This document shows positions 17,117-25,313 of a DNA stretch of 49,133 nucleotides, one piece after another. This DNA comes from Desulfobacula sp. (lineage in GTDB: Bacteria > Desulfobacterota > Desulfobacteria > Desulfobacterales > Desulfobacteraceae): the NCBI GenBank assembly GCA_018645325.1, contig JABGOU010000030.1, positions 1 to 49,133 on the forward strand, written 5' to 3'. Below the pieces are notes generated by a model that was not told where the DNA came from, ran no database searches, and worked only from the letters and a program-made list of their open reading frames with translations. Position 1 is the stretch's first letter. Each line of letters begins with the position of its first letter. A program made the translations under genes and the position numbers.

Positions 17117-17626
17117 ATGAAAAATTTAAAATGGATTTTATTTGCAGTTCTGCTTGTATCTGTTGCTTCCTGTGGGTATCAGTTTGAAGGCGGCGGATAT
17201 ATTAACAAAAATGTGAACAGTGTTGCTGTAAGAGTTTTGAAGAATCAAAGTTCTGAAACAGGAGCCGGAATAGCATTTACCAATGCTTTAATTCAGGAGA
17301 TACTTCAAAAGACAGATACCAGAGTTGTAGATGAATTAAGTGCTTCAGCTTTTATTGAAGGAACCGTAAAAGCAATTACATTTGCCACCTTGTCTCGTTC
17401 TACAACACAATCTGTATTAGAAAGAAGAGTCTGGGCTGCAATGGATCTGAAACTGATAAACAGGGACGGTGAGTTGATCTGGTCTGTGTCGGATTTTGTA
17501 TCGTATGAAGACTACAGAGTATCACAGGATAAGATTACGGATGAATTCAATAAAAAAGCAGCTGTGGAAAAAATAGCCATTCGAATTTCTGAAAAATTAA
17601 TCAGCAAGCTGATGAATAATTTTTAG
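17117..17626 (+). CDS. lptE: LPS-assembly lipoprotein LptE
   Basis: A 169-residue outer-membrane lipoprotein that plugs and supports LptD in lipopolysaccharide insertion. A lipoprotein signal peptide is clear (hydrophobic LFAVLLVSVASC, lipobox VASC with Cys near residue 19), followed by the family's GYQFEGG and NSVAVRVLKNQS motifs. The leuS-lptE order is the common proteobacterial arrangement. It has no ribosome-binding site of its own beyond the end of leuS and is probably translationally coupled. Confidence 0.9.
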   Translation: MKNLKWILFAVLLVSVASCGYQFEGGGYINKNVNSVAVRVLKNQSSETGAGIAFTNALIQEILQKTDTRVVDELSASAFIEGTVKAITFATLSRSTTQSVLERRVWAAMDLKLINRDGELIWSVSDFVSYEDYRVSQDKITDEFNKKAAVEKIAIRISEKLISKLMNNF

Positions 17627-17639
17627 TATTAAAATCAGG

Positions 17640-17679
17640 AAGACAGGATTTATTTTCTAAAAATAATAAATCCTGTCTT
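17640..17679. terminator. 15-bp hairpin between convergent lptE and rpsT
   Basis: A perfect 15-bp stem (17640-17654 with 17665-17679) and 10-nt loop lie between the stop of lptE and the stop of rpsT, which converge. The T-runs on either side are weak (AATTATTTG rightward, CCTGATTTTAA leftward), so it may terminate both transcripts imperfectly or protect 3' ends. Confidence 0.7.
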
Positions 17680-17708
17680 GAATTATTTGAACCAAAAAGC
17701 CCGTAAGA

Positions 17709-17963
17709 CTATGAATTCATAAATTTGAATAGTCTTGAAATTTTTCTGGAAGCAGTCTTTTTATGGAGAACACCTTTTTTAGCGGCTTTGTGAAGGGCAG
17801 ATTGAGTTTTTCTCATGAGTTCATCTTTAGAATCACTACCCGCCTCTTTTGCAGCTTTAAGATTTTTTTCCAAATTTTTAAGAGAGGTTTTTACAGATCT
17901 GTTTCTAAGCCGTCTTACCTGACTCTGTTTTGCACGTTTCTTTGCAGATTTATGGTTAGCCAA
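17709..17963 (-). CDS. rpsT: 30S ribosomal protein S20
   Basis: An 84-residue basic 16S-rRNA-binding protein of standard length, with N-terminus ANHKSAKKRAKQSQ and C-terminus HKKTASRKISRLFKFM typical of S20. The start codon is TTG at 17963; no ATG is available in the conserved N-terminus. AAGGAG lies ten bases upstream. E. coli rpsT also begins with UUG, and that weak start is tied to translational autoregulation by S20; the same may apply here. The gene has its own strong promoter at 18026-18054 and is divergent from murJ. Confidence 0.97.
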   Translation of the reverse strand: MANHKSAKKRAKQSQVRRLRNRSVKTSLKNLEKNLKAAKEAGSDSKDELMRKTQSALHKAAKKGVLHKKTASRKISRLFKFMNS

Positions 17964-18025
17964 CTTGGTCTTGCTCCTTGTTTAAGTGTATTGAATTTAT
18001 AATTTCACCTTATTTTAAGACAATC

Positions 18026-18054
18026 AGATTATATGTAATGTTGATTTTTGTCAA
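18026..18054 (-). promoter_or_regulatory. Sigma-70 promoter of rpsT
   Basis: Read on the minus strand, consensus TTGACA (18054-18049) and TAATCT (18031-18026) are spaced by 17 bp, about 63 bp upstream of the rpsT TTG. The -35 box overlaps the ribosome-binding region of the divergent murJ gene. Confidence 0.75.
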
Positions 18055-18063
18055 GGAAAACTT

Positions 18064-19611
18064 GTGAGGAAAATGTTAAAAAATACAGTATTGTTAAGCA
18101 TTTTAACTTTTGCCAGTCGTGTTCTTGGGATTATAAGAGATGCTGTAATTGCCATGTATTTTGGCACATCTTCCCAAAGCGATGCTTTTTTTATTGCTTT
18201 CCGCCCTTTTGATCTAGTCAGAAAATTATTTTCAGAAGGAGTTCTGAACCTTTCATTTGTGCCTCTGTTTTCTGAAACCCTGGAAAAGGATGGTCGCAAT
18301 AGAGCTATTGCCCTGGCGTTTTCTTTTTTTTGTTTTTTATCTATTGCCGGTATTCTTGTTGTGTTGACCGGTCTTTTTTTTGCACCTTTGGTCATAAAAA
18401 TTATTGCCCCGGGATTTATAATTTATTCCTATAAGTATGGACTGACCATTATATTGTTCAAAATAATGCTTCCTTATTTCTGGCTGGTTCTTATTGCTGC
18501 ATTTTGTATGGGAGTACTAAATTCTCTGGGAAGTTTTGGGGTTCCGGCTCTTGCTCCCGTTGTATTTAATCTGGTGGTGATATGGTTTGCACTCATGATA
18601 TCAAAATATTTTGATACCCCGATAATTGGCCTGGCAATGGGTGTGACCATTGGTGGACTGGTTCAGATTTTTATCCAGATTCCTTTTATGATTCGTATGG
18701 GAATATTAAAAATACCGCGGCTTAAATTTTTTGATTCCAGGGTATTTAAGGTCATAAAAATAATGGTTCCCTGTATGATTGGGGCAGCCGCCTTTCAGAT
18801 AAATATTGCCGTGGCCTCCTTTTTTGCTTCAAAACTCGATGAAGGCAGTGTGTCCGCATTTTACTATGCAGACCGGCTGGTTCAATTTCCCATGGCCCTT
18901 TTTGCAGTTTCTGCCTCAACAGTGCTATTGCCTGAATTTTCAAAAAAGGCCGCTCTGGGGAATATGAATGAAATTGCACAATTGTTTTCAGCCGGAGTAA
19001 AGATTGTTTTTTTTATTACAATTCCTGCAATGGCAGGATTGATGGCCTTAGATGACAAAATTGTTGCACTTTTATTCGGATATGGGGCTTTTAATGCAAA
19101 TGCCATTCAGCAGACGGCAGAATGCCTGATTTTTTTGAGCTCAGGGTTATGGGCATTCACCGGGGTTAGATTGTTTGTCACATTGTATTATGCCCTGTCC
19201 AATATAAGAATTCCATTATATTCCGGAATCATTGCTGTTTTCTTGAATCTGGTTTTCTGTTATTTATTTATAGGCAGCCTTGGACTTAAGGGTCTTGGTA
19301 TATCAGTTTCCCTCTCTGCCATGGCTGGATTTATTATTTTATTTATCAATATTCCCGGTACCGTGAATATTGATAAATTTGAAATCATGGTTTCTGCTTG
19401 CAGATCACTTTTTTTATCTGTTATAATGTTTTTTATTGTCAAACAGGCGGCCTTTTTTATACCGGCAGCAGGGAATAACAAATTTTTATTTGGGGCAGGA
19501 GTGATTATTTGCATATGTTTTGGAATGGTGTTTTACTTTAGTGCAAACTTCTTTATTTCAAGCCCTGAATTGAAATTGTTAAAAAATGGGTTCACCAGGA
19601 ATAAATTATGA
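18064..19611 (+). CDS. murJ: Lipid II flippase MurJ (MviN)
   Basis: A 515-residue polytopic inner-membrane protein of the MOP superfamily that exports lipid II for peptidoglycan synthesis. The N-terminal block TFASRVLGIIRDAVIAMYFG with the conserved Arg residues, the downstream FRPFDLVRKLFSEG and the FYYADRLVQFPMALFAVS block are diagnostic. About 13-14 hydrophobic helices can be counted. I take GTG at 18064 as start because AGGA lies six bases before it; the ATG at 18073 (MLKNTVLL) has GAGG only three bases away. It overlaps the next gene by ATGA. Confidence 0.93.
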   Translation: MRKMLKNTVLLSILTFASRVLGIIRDAVIAMYFGTSSQSDAFFIAFRPFDLVRKLFSEGVLNLSFVPLFSETLEKDGRNRAIALAFSFFCFLSIAGILVVLTGLFFAPLVIKIIAPGFIIYSYKYGLTIILFKIMLPYFWLVLIAAFCMGVLNSLGSFGVPALAPVVFNLVVIWFALMISKYFDTPIIGLAMGVTIGGLVQIFIQIPFMIRMGILKIPRLKFFDSRVFKVIKIMVPCMIGAAAFQINIAVASFFASKLDEGSVSAFYYADRLVQFPMALFAVSASTVLLPEFSKKAALGNMNEIAQLFSAGVKIVFFITIPAMAGLMALDDKIVALLFGYGAFNANAIQQTAECLIFLSSGLWAFTGVRLFVTLYYALSNIRIPLYSGIIAVFLNLVFCYLFIGSLGLKGLGISVSLSAMAGFIILFINIPGTVNIDKFEIMVSACRSLFLSVIMFFIVKQAAFFIPAAGNNKFLFGAGVIICICFGMVFYFSANFFISSPELKLLKNGFTRNKL

Positions 19612-19910
19612 CAATGGTTGAAAAAATAGGTTTTTATATTTCAATATTTATCGTTTTGATATTATTATTTTTCATTTTTTTTTCAAAAAATGCTGTTTTA
19701 GATCATAAAATGTTAAAAGGAAAGGAAAGATCTGTTTTAAGCCAGATCCAGACAATTGACCAGGAAAATGAAAAACTTGAAAATGAAATTAAAAGTTTAA
19801 AAACAGATATTAATTATATTAAACATGTTGCAAAACACGAACATGATATGGCTGAAGAAGATGAGCTTATTTTCAAAGATAAATCCGGTAGTAAAAGGAA
19901 GACACCATGA
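19608..19910 (+). CDS. Septum-formation-initiator-like (FtsB/DivIC family) protein
   Basis: A 100-residue single-span membrane protein. One TM helix (about residues 6-26) is followed by a coiled coil (LSQIQTIDQENEKLENEIKS...) and the pattern LKTDINYIKHVAKHEHDMAEEDE, which matches the LExDxxYIExIARExxxM signature of FtsB/DivIC. FtsB bridges FtsL and FtsQ in the divisome. Coupling to murJ by a 4-bp ATGA overlap fits a cell-wall or division role. The match is by pattern rather than strong identity, so I do not assign a gene symbol. Confidence 0.72.
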   Translation: MTMVEKIGFYISIFIVLILLFFIFFSKNAVLDHKMLKGKERSVLSQIQTIDQENEKLENEIKSLKTDINYIKHVAKHEHDMAEEDELIFKDKSGSKRKTP

Positions 19911-20182
19911 ATCATGAATTAAAAACACTTGAAATTGCTAAGATTTATGAAAGTCAGGGCTATTTTGAAGAGGCTCTTAAAATTTATTCATTTCTGGATG
20001 GCCGAAAAACCTCTTTTGAGATCAGGGCAGGCTTAGAGCGAACGACCAAAAGAGCGGATGATAAAAGCCAGGGCTGTCATCCTGAAGAAAACATATCCAG
20101 ACTTTATCAAGAATGGCTGGAGTTGATGGTTTTAAAACATAGGCTGGATAATTTTAAAAAATTATCCCAAAGCCCTGTCTAA
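19907..20182 (+). CDS. Small TPR-like protein, C-terminus formed by a MITE
   Basis: A 91-residue protein starting in an ATGA overlap with the FtsB-like gene. Residues 7-30 (LEIAKIYESQGYFEEALKIYSFL) resemble one tetratricopeptide repeat, and the rest is helical and charged. The last residues (about NFKKLSQSPV) and the TAA stop are read from the inserted element at 20148-20269, so the original end of the gene has been replaced. It may have been longer. It is the third gene of the murJ operon. Confidence 0.65.
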   Translation: MNHELKTLEIAKIYESQGYFEEALKIYSFLDGRKTSFEIRAGLERTTKRADDKSQGCHPEENISRLYQEWLELMVLKHRLDNFKKLSQSPV

Positions 20183-20269
20183 TGGATATTTGCAGGAGGT
20201 TAAGCAAATAGCCTCGAAACAAATATCCATCAGACAGGGCAGGTTCAAGCGTAAGAGCTGAATAATTAC
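20148..20269 (-). repeat. MITE-like element, copy E (left end lost)
   Basis: The right terminal repeat GCTGAATAATTAC (20257-20269) and internal arms (20172-20192 and 20220-20240) are intact; arm mismatch is a single base in the left arm. The left terminus is shortened, with roughly 10-15 bases missing, and I find no target duplication. The orientation is as copy B. It provides the stop codon of the preceding gene and lies 95 bp before the LysM gene. Confidence 0.88.
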
Positions 20270-20364
20270 ATGAAATTTATGTATTATTTAAGTTTTTAGG
20301 TTGAAAATAAAGGTTAAGATGATATTAAGAAGGTATTATAAAAAAATAAAACAGGAGCTTTGCG

Positions 20365-21018
20365 ATGGACCTCAAAGATACACCTGAATCAGAAATATCA
20401 ACAGCAAGAATTGATTCTGAGGAAAGCAAGACAGGCCAGACTCAGGGCAGCACTAAAAAAATTGAACCATCTCATTTAAAAAAAAATGAATTTGCTTTGA
20501 TTCTTTTTGGAGCTTTGCTATTAACCGCTGTTATATTTTTTCTTTTCTTCCGGTCTTCGGATACCACGGTCGAAACCCAATTGGCAAACACTTCAAATCC
20601 ATCCTTGACCGATCTTGCAAACAGGGTTGCAGACTTGGAAAATGCCCTTGAAATTTTGGGAAACACAGGAGGGGTATCAGACACCCCGGATGCAGGAGGG
20701 GTGACGGGTATAGGCCCTGTAAAAGAGCGGGTGACAAGTCTGGAGACAGCATTTTCAGTCAAATTTGATTCTTTACTGAAAAGAATGGAAACTATTGAAA
20801 AAAGTGTTTCAGGGCTTGAGAAAAAACCTTTTGCAGTCACAAAATCAAAACCTGAAGCTATAGTAAAAAAAGCAGGTTTGTTTCATACCATTAAAAAAGG
20901 GGAAACCCTTTATGCCATAAGTAAAAAATATAATACTACAGTCAAAAACATAAGAAAGCTTAACAAGCTTTCAATCAATGCCCAAATTTATCCAGGGGAT
21001 AGTATCCTCATCCGGTAA
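20365..21018 (+). CDS. Single-span membrane protein with C-terminal LysM domain
   Basis: A 217-residue protein: charged, low-complexity cytoplasmic N-terminus (1-44), TM helix (FALILFGALLLTAVIFFLFF, about 43-62), a periplasmic stretch with coiled-coil heptads (LANRVADLENALEIL, VKERVTSLETAF, LLKRMETIEKSVSGLEKK) and a LysM peptidoglycan-binding domain at 170-217 (FHTIKKGETLYAISKKYN ... YPGDSILIR). It is probably a cell-envelope tether. AGGAG precedes the ATG. Being downstream of murJ and an FtsB-like gene agrees with a wall role. Confidence 0.82.
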   Translation: MDLKDTPESEISTARIDSEESKTGQTQGSTKKIEPSHLKKNEFALILFGALLLTAVIFFLFFRSSDTTVETQLANTSNPSLTDLANRVADLENALEILGNTGGVSDTPDAGGVTGIGPVKERVTSLETAFSVKFDSLLKRMETIEKSVSGLEKKPFAVTKSKPEAIVKKAGLFHTIKKGETLYAISKKYNTTVKNIRKLNKLSINAQIYPGDSILIR

Positions 21019-21125
21019 GGCTTAGGAGAAAATTTGTTTATACTGCGGCAATGAAATTCTTTATCAGTTTTTTTCCCACAATCATTCAAAACGATATAGA
21101 AATTTATCTGGTTTTTTAAAGGGGA

Positions 21126-23126
21126 TTATATCTCTAATCCAGCCTTATAGCCCTGGTGGACGGCATCAAAAGCCGTGGCAACCTTTTGAGCATCTCCTGC
21201 TACCCTGTATTCAACGCCCATTTTGTCAACTATGGATTCAAGATGGTTGTTTGAAGCAGATCCTGCGGCAACGACAACAGTATCAGCTTCTATTTTTTGG
21301 ATATTATCATCCAGTTCAATATTAAGACCGCCAGGAGTAATTTCTATTACTTTGCTGCCTGTCATTGTGCGCACATGATACCGGCCAAGGTCCTGCATCA
21401 TTCCCCATTTAGTTGATTTGCCTATATCTTTACCTATTTTGTTCAGCATTTCAATAAGGGTGATCTGTTTGGTGCCCTGGGTAGCCATTTCAAAAATTGT
21501 CTCAAGGTCTTCAGCTTTGTTAACAAGAAGAAATTTTATTGCTTCAGCTGATATTGTCCCTTTTCCTGCAAGAAAGAGGGCTGTTTCCACTCCAACTGAC
21601 CCACCGCCTATAATAGCTACTTTTTTGCCTGTAAATACCTTGTTTAGTAATACATCCCATGATTCTACCACATGGGGAAGGTCTATCCCGGGAATCTCTG
21701 GAATAATCGGTTTTGCCCCGGTTGCAATAATGACGGCGTCAGGGTTTTCTTTTTTTATGAGTTCCTGATTTACTTTTGTTTTTAAAACAATTGGTATTTT
21801 TTTTAGGGAAATCTGGGTTTCAAGATCCAGGGCAAGCTGTTCAAATTCTTTTCTTCCCGGAGGTGCGGCTGCAAGATAAAGCTGTCCGCCAGGCCTTTCC
21901 TGGCTTTCATAAATTATAACATCATGCCCCCTTGAGTGGGCTGTGATGGCGGCTGTCATTCCTGCGGGCCCGGCGCCTGCCACAAGGATTTTTTTAGGGG
22001 AGGTGACCTTTTTAACAGGTCTGGTTCCTTCAAATCCTGCCAAAGGGTTACAGAGACATTCAACATGTTTTAATTTGAAAAGGTTATCAAAGCACCCCTG
22101 AGCACAGGCTATGCAATGCATGATTTCCTTTTCTTTTCCAAGTCTTGTTTTTTCAGGGAGACCAGGGTCTGCAATAAGGCTTCGGCCCATGGCCACCATG
22201 TCGCACATGCCATCATCCAGCATTTGTCTGGCAGTTTTGGGATCATTAATCCTGTGGCTTGCAATAACAGGTATATTTACTCGTTCTTTGATTCCTCTGG
22301 CAAGGTAAGAAAAAGCTCCTCTGGGCACGCAGGCAACAATTTGCGGTACCCTTGCCTCATGCCATCCCACATTGATACAAAGCGCATCAACAAGGCCTTT
22401 TGACAAGGTTTTTGCATATTCCTGCAGTTCAGCTCTAGAGTTCCCACCAGGCATAAAGTCATTACCGTTCATCCTGACAATTAGAGGGAAATCTTCTCCT
22501 ACAGCATCCCTGACAGCCGCTACAACCTCAAGCCCGAACCTCATTTGGTTTTCAAAGTTTCCTCCATAGCTGTCCGTTCGCTGATTGGTCAAAGGGGATA
22601 AAAATTCACTGATGAGATACCCTGTTCCGCTTAATACTTCAACCGCATCAAAGCCCGCCTTTTTTACTCTTAAGGCAGCCTGTGCAAAAGACTTGATGGT
22701 TGTTTTTATTTCATCAATTGTCATTTCCTTCGGTGTCTCCCTGGTCATTCTTGACGCTATTGGAGAAGGTGCCAGAGGCTGTTTCCCATTGAGGAAAAAA
22801 GAAAAATTATATCTGCCTGCATGGTTGATCTGCATTGCACTGAGTGACCCATTGTCTTTAATGGCTTTTGCCAGTTTTTGAAGTCCGGGTAAAAATTTGT
22901 CATCATGGGCCCCTATATTCTGGGTGTTGCCTGAAAGTTCATCCACTGTTGCATATCCTGCACAAATCATCCCGGGCCTGCCCTTGGCTCGTTGCGCATA
23001 GAAGTTGATAATCTGGTTTGTGACTTCAAAATCCTGTGCCATGCCCAGATGCATTGCAGGTAGATATATCCTGTTTTTAATTTTAAGCCTATTTATGATG
23101 ATGGGTTCAAAAATGGGATCTCTCAT
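21126..23126 (-). CDS. NADH:flavin oxidoreductase / 2,4-dienoyl-CoA reductase-type Fe-S flavoenzyme
   Basis: A 666-residue three-module enzyme. An N-terminal old-yellow-enzyme TIM barrel (about 1-350; FMN) is followed by the 4Fe-4S cysteine set CIACAQGCF ... CLCNP, and then a C-terminal FAD/NAD(P) Rossmann module (ILVAGAGPAGMTAAI, VAIIGGGSVGVETAL). This is the FadH / enoate-reductase / trimethylamine-dehydrogenase architecture, reducing C=C bonds such as those of dienoyl-CoA or enoates. It starts with AAGGAAGG upstream and follows tesB by 11 bp, so an operon handling acyl-CoA-type substrates is likely. Confidence 0.92.
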   Translation of the reverse strand: MRDPIFEPIIINRLKIKNRIYLPAMHLGMAQDFEVTNQIINFYAQRAKGRPGMICAGYATVDELSGNTQNIGAHDDKFLPGLQKLAKAIKDNGSLSAMQINHAGRYNFSFFLNGKQPLAPSPIASRMTRETPKEMTIDEIKTTIKSFAQAALRVKKAGFDAVEVLSGTGYLISEFLSPLTNQRTDSYGGNFENQMRFGLEVVAAVRDAVGEDFPLIVRMNGNDFMPGGNSRAELQEYAKTLSKGLVDALCINVGWHEARVPQIVACVPRGAFSYLARGIKERVNIPVIASHRINDPKTARQMLDDGMCDMVAMGRSLIADPGLPEKTRLGKEKEIMHCIACAQGCFDNLFKLKHVECLCNPLAGFEGTRPVKKVTSPKKILVAGAGPAGMTAAITAHSRGHDVIIYESQERPGGQLYLAAAPPGRKEFEQLALDLETQISLKKIPIVLKTKVNQELIKKENPDAVIIATGAKPIIPEIPGIDLPHVVESWDVLLNKVFTGKKVAIIGGGSVGVETALFLAGKGTISAEAIKFLLVNKAEDLETIFEMATQGTKQITLIEMLNKIGKDIGKSTKWGMMQDLGRYHVRTMTGSKVIEITPGGLNIELDDNIQKIEADTVVVAAGSASNNHLESIVDKMGVEYRVAGDAQKVATAFDAVHQGYKAGLEI

Positions 23127-23137
23127 TATTCCTTCCT

Positions 23138-24016
23138 TTATTTTTTCAAAGGTCTTAACAAACCTTCCTGGGCCACACTGGCTACCAGGACCCCGTCCCG
23201 GGTATAGATGGAACCTATGCTTAACCCTCTTGCTTTACACGCACTGGGGCTTTTCATGACATACAAGAGCCAGTCGTCCATTCTAAATTCCCTGTGGAAC
23301 CACATTGAATGGTCCAGGCTTGCCACCTGCATGTCAGGGGACCAGAAGGTTTTGCCATGGGGATAAAGGGCTGTTGATGCCACATAAAAATCCGAGGCAT
23401 AGGCCAGTATATACCGGTGTGCTGCTGCATCATCAGGTATTTTGTCAATAGCCCTGAACCAGATATATCTTTCAGGCGGCATCGATTTGGGGTTAAAGGG
23501 ATTGACCGGATTAACCACCCGGATTTCAATTGGTTTTTTACAAAGAAATTTTTCCAGGCTTGCCCTTGGAATGTGATCAGAGAACCGTCTGGCCACTTCA
23601 ACATCAGACTCTATACCATCAGGCCCTTGAATGTCCGGCATTTCATCCTGATGTTCATATCCCTGCTCATCTGTGTGAAAAGAAGCGGCCATGGAGAAAA
23701 TGGCATGGCCTTTCTGAACCGCAACCACCCTGCGGGTAACAAAGCTTTTCCCGTCACGGATGCAGTCTATAGTATAGACGATGGGTTTTGTTGCATCCCC
23801 GGCCCTCATGAAATACCCGTGCAGGCTGTGGGCATGGAAGTTTGACTCCACTGTCCTTGATGCTGCAGACAAAGCCTGGCCCAGGACCTGACCACCAAAT
23901 ACATTACCGAATCCAAGATCCTGGCTTTGACCCCTGTAAATATTGTCTTCTATTTTTTCAAGCGCTAACAGCTGGAGTAATTCTTCAAGAACATTTCCTT
24001 CATAACAGACATTCAT
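23138..24016 (-). CDS. tesB: Acyl-CoA thioesterase II (TesB family)
   Basis: A 292-residue double-hotdog thioesterase that hydrolyses acyl-CoA to free acid and CoA. Blocks seen are QDLGFGNVFGGQVLGQAL, SLHGYFMRAGD, CIRDGKSFVTRRVVAVQ with the following FSMAASFH, and the C-terminal SLDHSMWFHREFRMDDWLLY containing the Asp of the catalytic network. I chose the ATG at 24016, which gives family length and has AAGGGA six bases upstream. In-frame ATGs at 24034 and 24094 would add unconserved residues. It is first gene of an operon with the enoate-reductase-like enzyme. Confidence 0.92.
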   Translation of the reverse strand: MNVCYEGNVLEELLQLLALEKIEDNIYRGQSQDLGFGNVFGGQVLGQALSAASRTVESNFHAHSLHGYFMRAGDATKPIVYTIDCIRDGKSFVTRRVVAVQKGHAIFSMAASFHTDEQGYEHQDEMPDIQGPDGIESDVEVARRFSDHIPRASLEKFLCKKPIEIRVVNPVNPFNPKSMPPERYIWFRAIDKIPDDAAAHRYILAYASDFYVASTALYPHGKTFWSPDMQVASLDHSMWFHREFRMDDWLLYVMKSPSACKARGLSIGSIYTRDGVLVASVAQEGLLRPLKK

Positions 24017-24291
24017 TTTATTCCCTTTTCCCATAAACTTTGTAACCGCCCGGAATAGTTTTCCCCCTTGCAGATTCCGATATCCGGGCATCATATCATC
24101 CCTTGGAGGGGATTTGAACCCATTTATAAAAAATTCTCTTTATCAAAAGTGAAGACTATTTTTTCAATGAATACAAAACAACGCATATTTCAGGTTTAAA
24201 AAATTGCTCTCCAACTTCATTGACAAAAAAGATCTTCCTATCTATTATGCCTTGAAAAATTGCTATAACTATATTCTTTCAGGATAAAGTA

Positions 24292-25236
24292 TTGACAAAC
24301 TTAATTAGATCATCTCCAGACACAGGCCATGACAAAACCAGAAGTAATCCTGAAACTCGCTTAGGTATTGTTCTGGTTCTTGCCTCTGCCATTGTTTGGA
24401 GTTTTGGCGGTGCACTCAAACACTTTATTACAACGGGAGAAAGCTGGACCATTGTTTTCTGGCGCTCTGTCTGGGCTGCACTGTTTTTATTGGCATTTAT
24501 GCTTGTCAGAAAAGGAGGTCGCAACACCCTTAAATTATTTGCAGACATGGGATTACCTGGAATCTGTGTTGGTATTTGTTTTGCGACTGCCTCAACTTGT
24601 TTCATTGTAGCATTGAATCACACGACAGTCGCCAATATTCTGTTGATGCAGGCAGGTGTCCCTTTAATTGCAGCTTTGATTATCTGGATATTGTTTCGTG
24701 AACGAGTGACGCTCCCGACCTGGATTGCCATTGCATTTGTTATTATGGGTGTCGCAGTCATGGTGTCTGATTCTTTTTCCGGCAAGGTATCACCCATGGG
24801 AGATGCTCTGTCCTTGTTAATTGCCTTTGCTTTTGCCTGTGCAACAGTGATTACCCGGCGCTATGCTCATGTACGAATGGTTCCGGCAGTTTGTCTGGGC
24901 ACTGTGATGTCGGCTTGTGTGTCAGCAGTTATGGCGACCACTTTTATTGTGACTCTACCTGATATGGGAATCCTGATAGTTTTTGGAAGTTTGAATCTTG
25001 GCGTTGGTCTTGCCCTTTTTGTTACAGGAGTACGTCTCGTTCCTTCAGCCCTTGCCGCACTTTTAGGGACGACTGAAACAGTTTTGGGTCCGATATGGAT
25101 GTGGTTGATTCATGATGAAATTCCTACAACTCGAACGATGACTGGTGGATTAATCGTTCTTACCGCACTAATCTGCCACATAAGCTGGAGAATATATAGT
25201 GAAAAATCAGCTATTGTTAATAAAACGCCGATTTAA
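24292..25236 (+). CDS. EamA-family (DMT) transporter
   Basis: A 314-residue inner-membrane protein with two EamA halves and ten predicted helices, in the drug/metabolite transporter superfamily. Conserved features are ASAIVWSFGGALKHFI at the first helix, CFATASTCFIVALNHTTVANILLMQAGVPLIAAL in the first half and LVPSALAALLGTTETVLGPIWMWLIHDEIP in the second. Such proteins export amino acids or other small metabolites; the substrate is not predictable. The start is TTG at 24292 with AGGA seven bases before it. It is divergent from tesB and followed by a terminator at 25257-25277. Confidence 0.88.
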   Translation: MTNLIRSSPDTGHDKTRSNPETRLGIVLVLASAIVWSFGGALKHFITTGESWTIVFWRSVWAALFLLAFMLVRKGGRNTLKLFADMGLPGICVGICFATASTCFIVALNHTTVANILLMQAGVPLIAALIIWILFRERVTLPTWIAIAFVIMGVAVMVSDSFSGKVSPMGDALSLLIAFAFACATVITRRYAHVRMVPAVCLGTVMSACVSAVMATTFIVTLPDMGILIVFGSLNLGVGLALFVTGVRLVPSALAALLGTTETVLGPIWMWLIHDEIPTTRTMTGGLIVLTALICHISWRIYSEKSAIVNKTPI

Positions 25237-25256
25237 AAATATTATTTTTGTAAATC

Positions 25257-25277
25257 AGGCACTTTAATGCCTTTTTT
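25257..25277 (+). terminator. Short rho-independent terminator after the EamA gene
   Basis: A 5-bp stem AGGCA / TGCCT with a 6-nt loop is followed by TTTTT. It is short, but correctly placed 21 bp after the stop codon and ahead of the convergent metallo-hydrolase gene. Confidence 0.5.
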
Positions 25278-25313
25278 GCCTATTATCCTCAAATTCTGAT
25301 TAAAAGTAAGTAC

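Noticed and set aside
2819-20269. The RAYT transposase as the mobiliser of the five ~135-bp elements
   Set aside because: RAYT enzymes move short REP hairpins by single-strand transposition without target duplications. The elements here have two-ended terminal repeats and 8-bp duplications, which needs a DDE-type transposase such as IS66.
20148-20269. The repeat copies as ordinary rho-independent terminators
   Set aside because: The internal hairpin is long enough, but it is not followed by a T-run. The elements also occur before genes and carry transposon-type ends and duplications.
21126-23126. The enoate-reductase-like gene as fadH (E. coli 2,4-dienoyl-CoA reductase)
   Set aside because: The domain order fits, but many anaerobe enzymes with the same architecture act on other substrates, so I gave no gene symbol.
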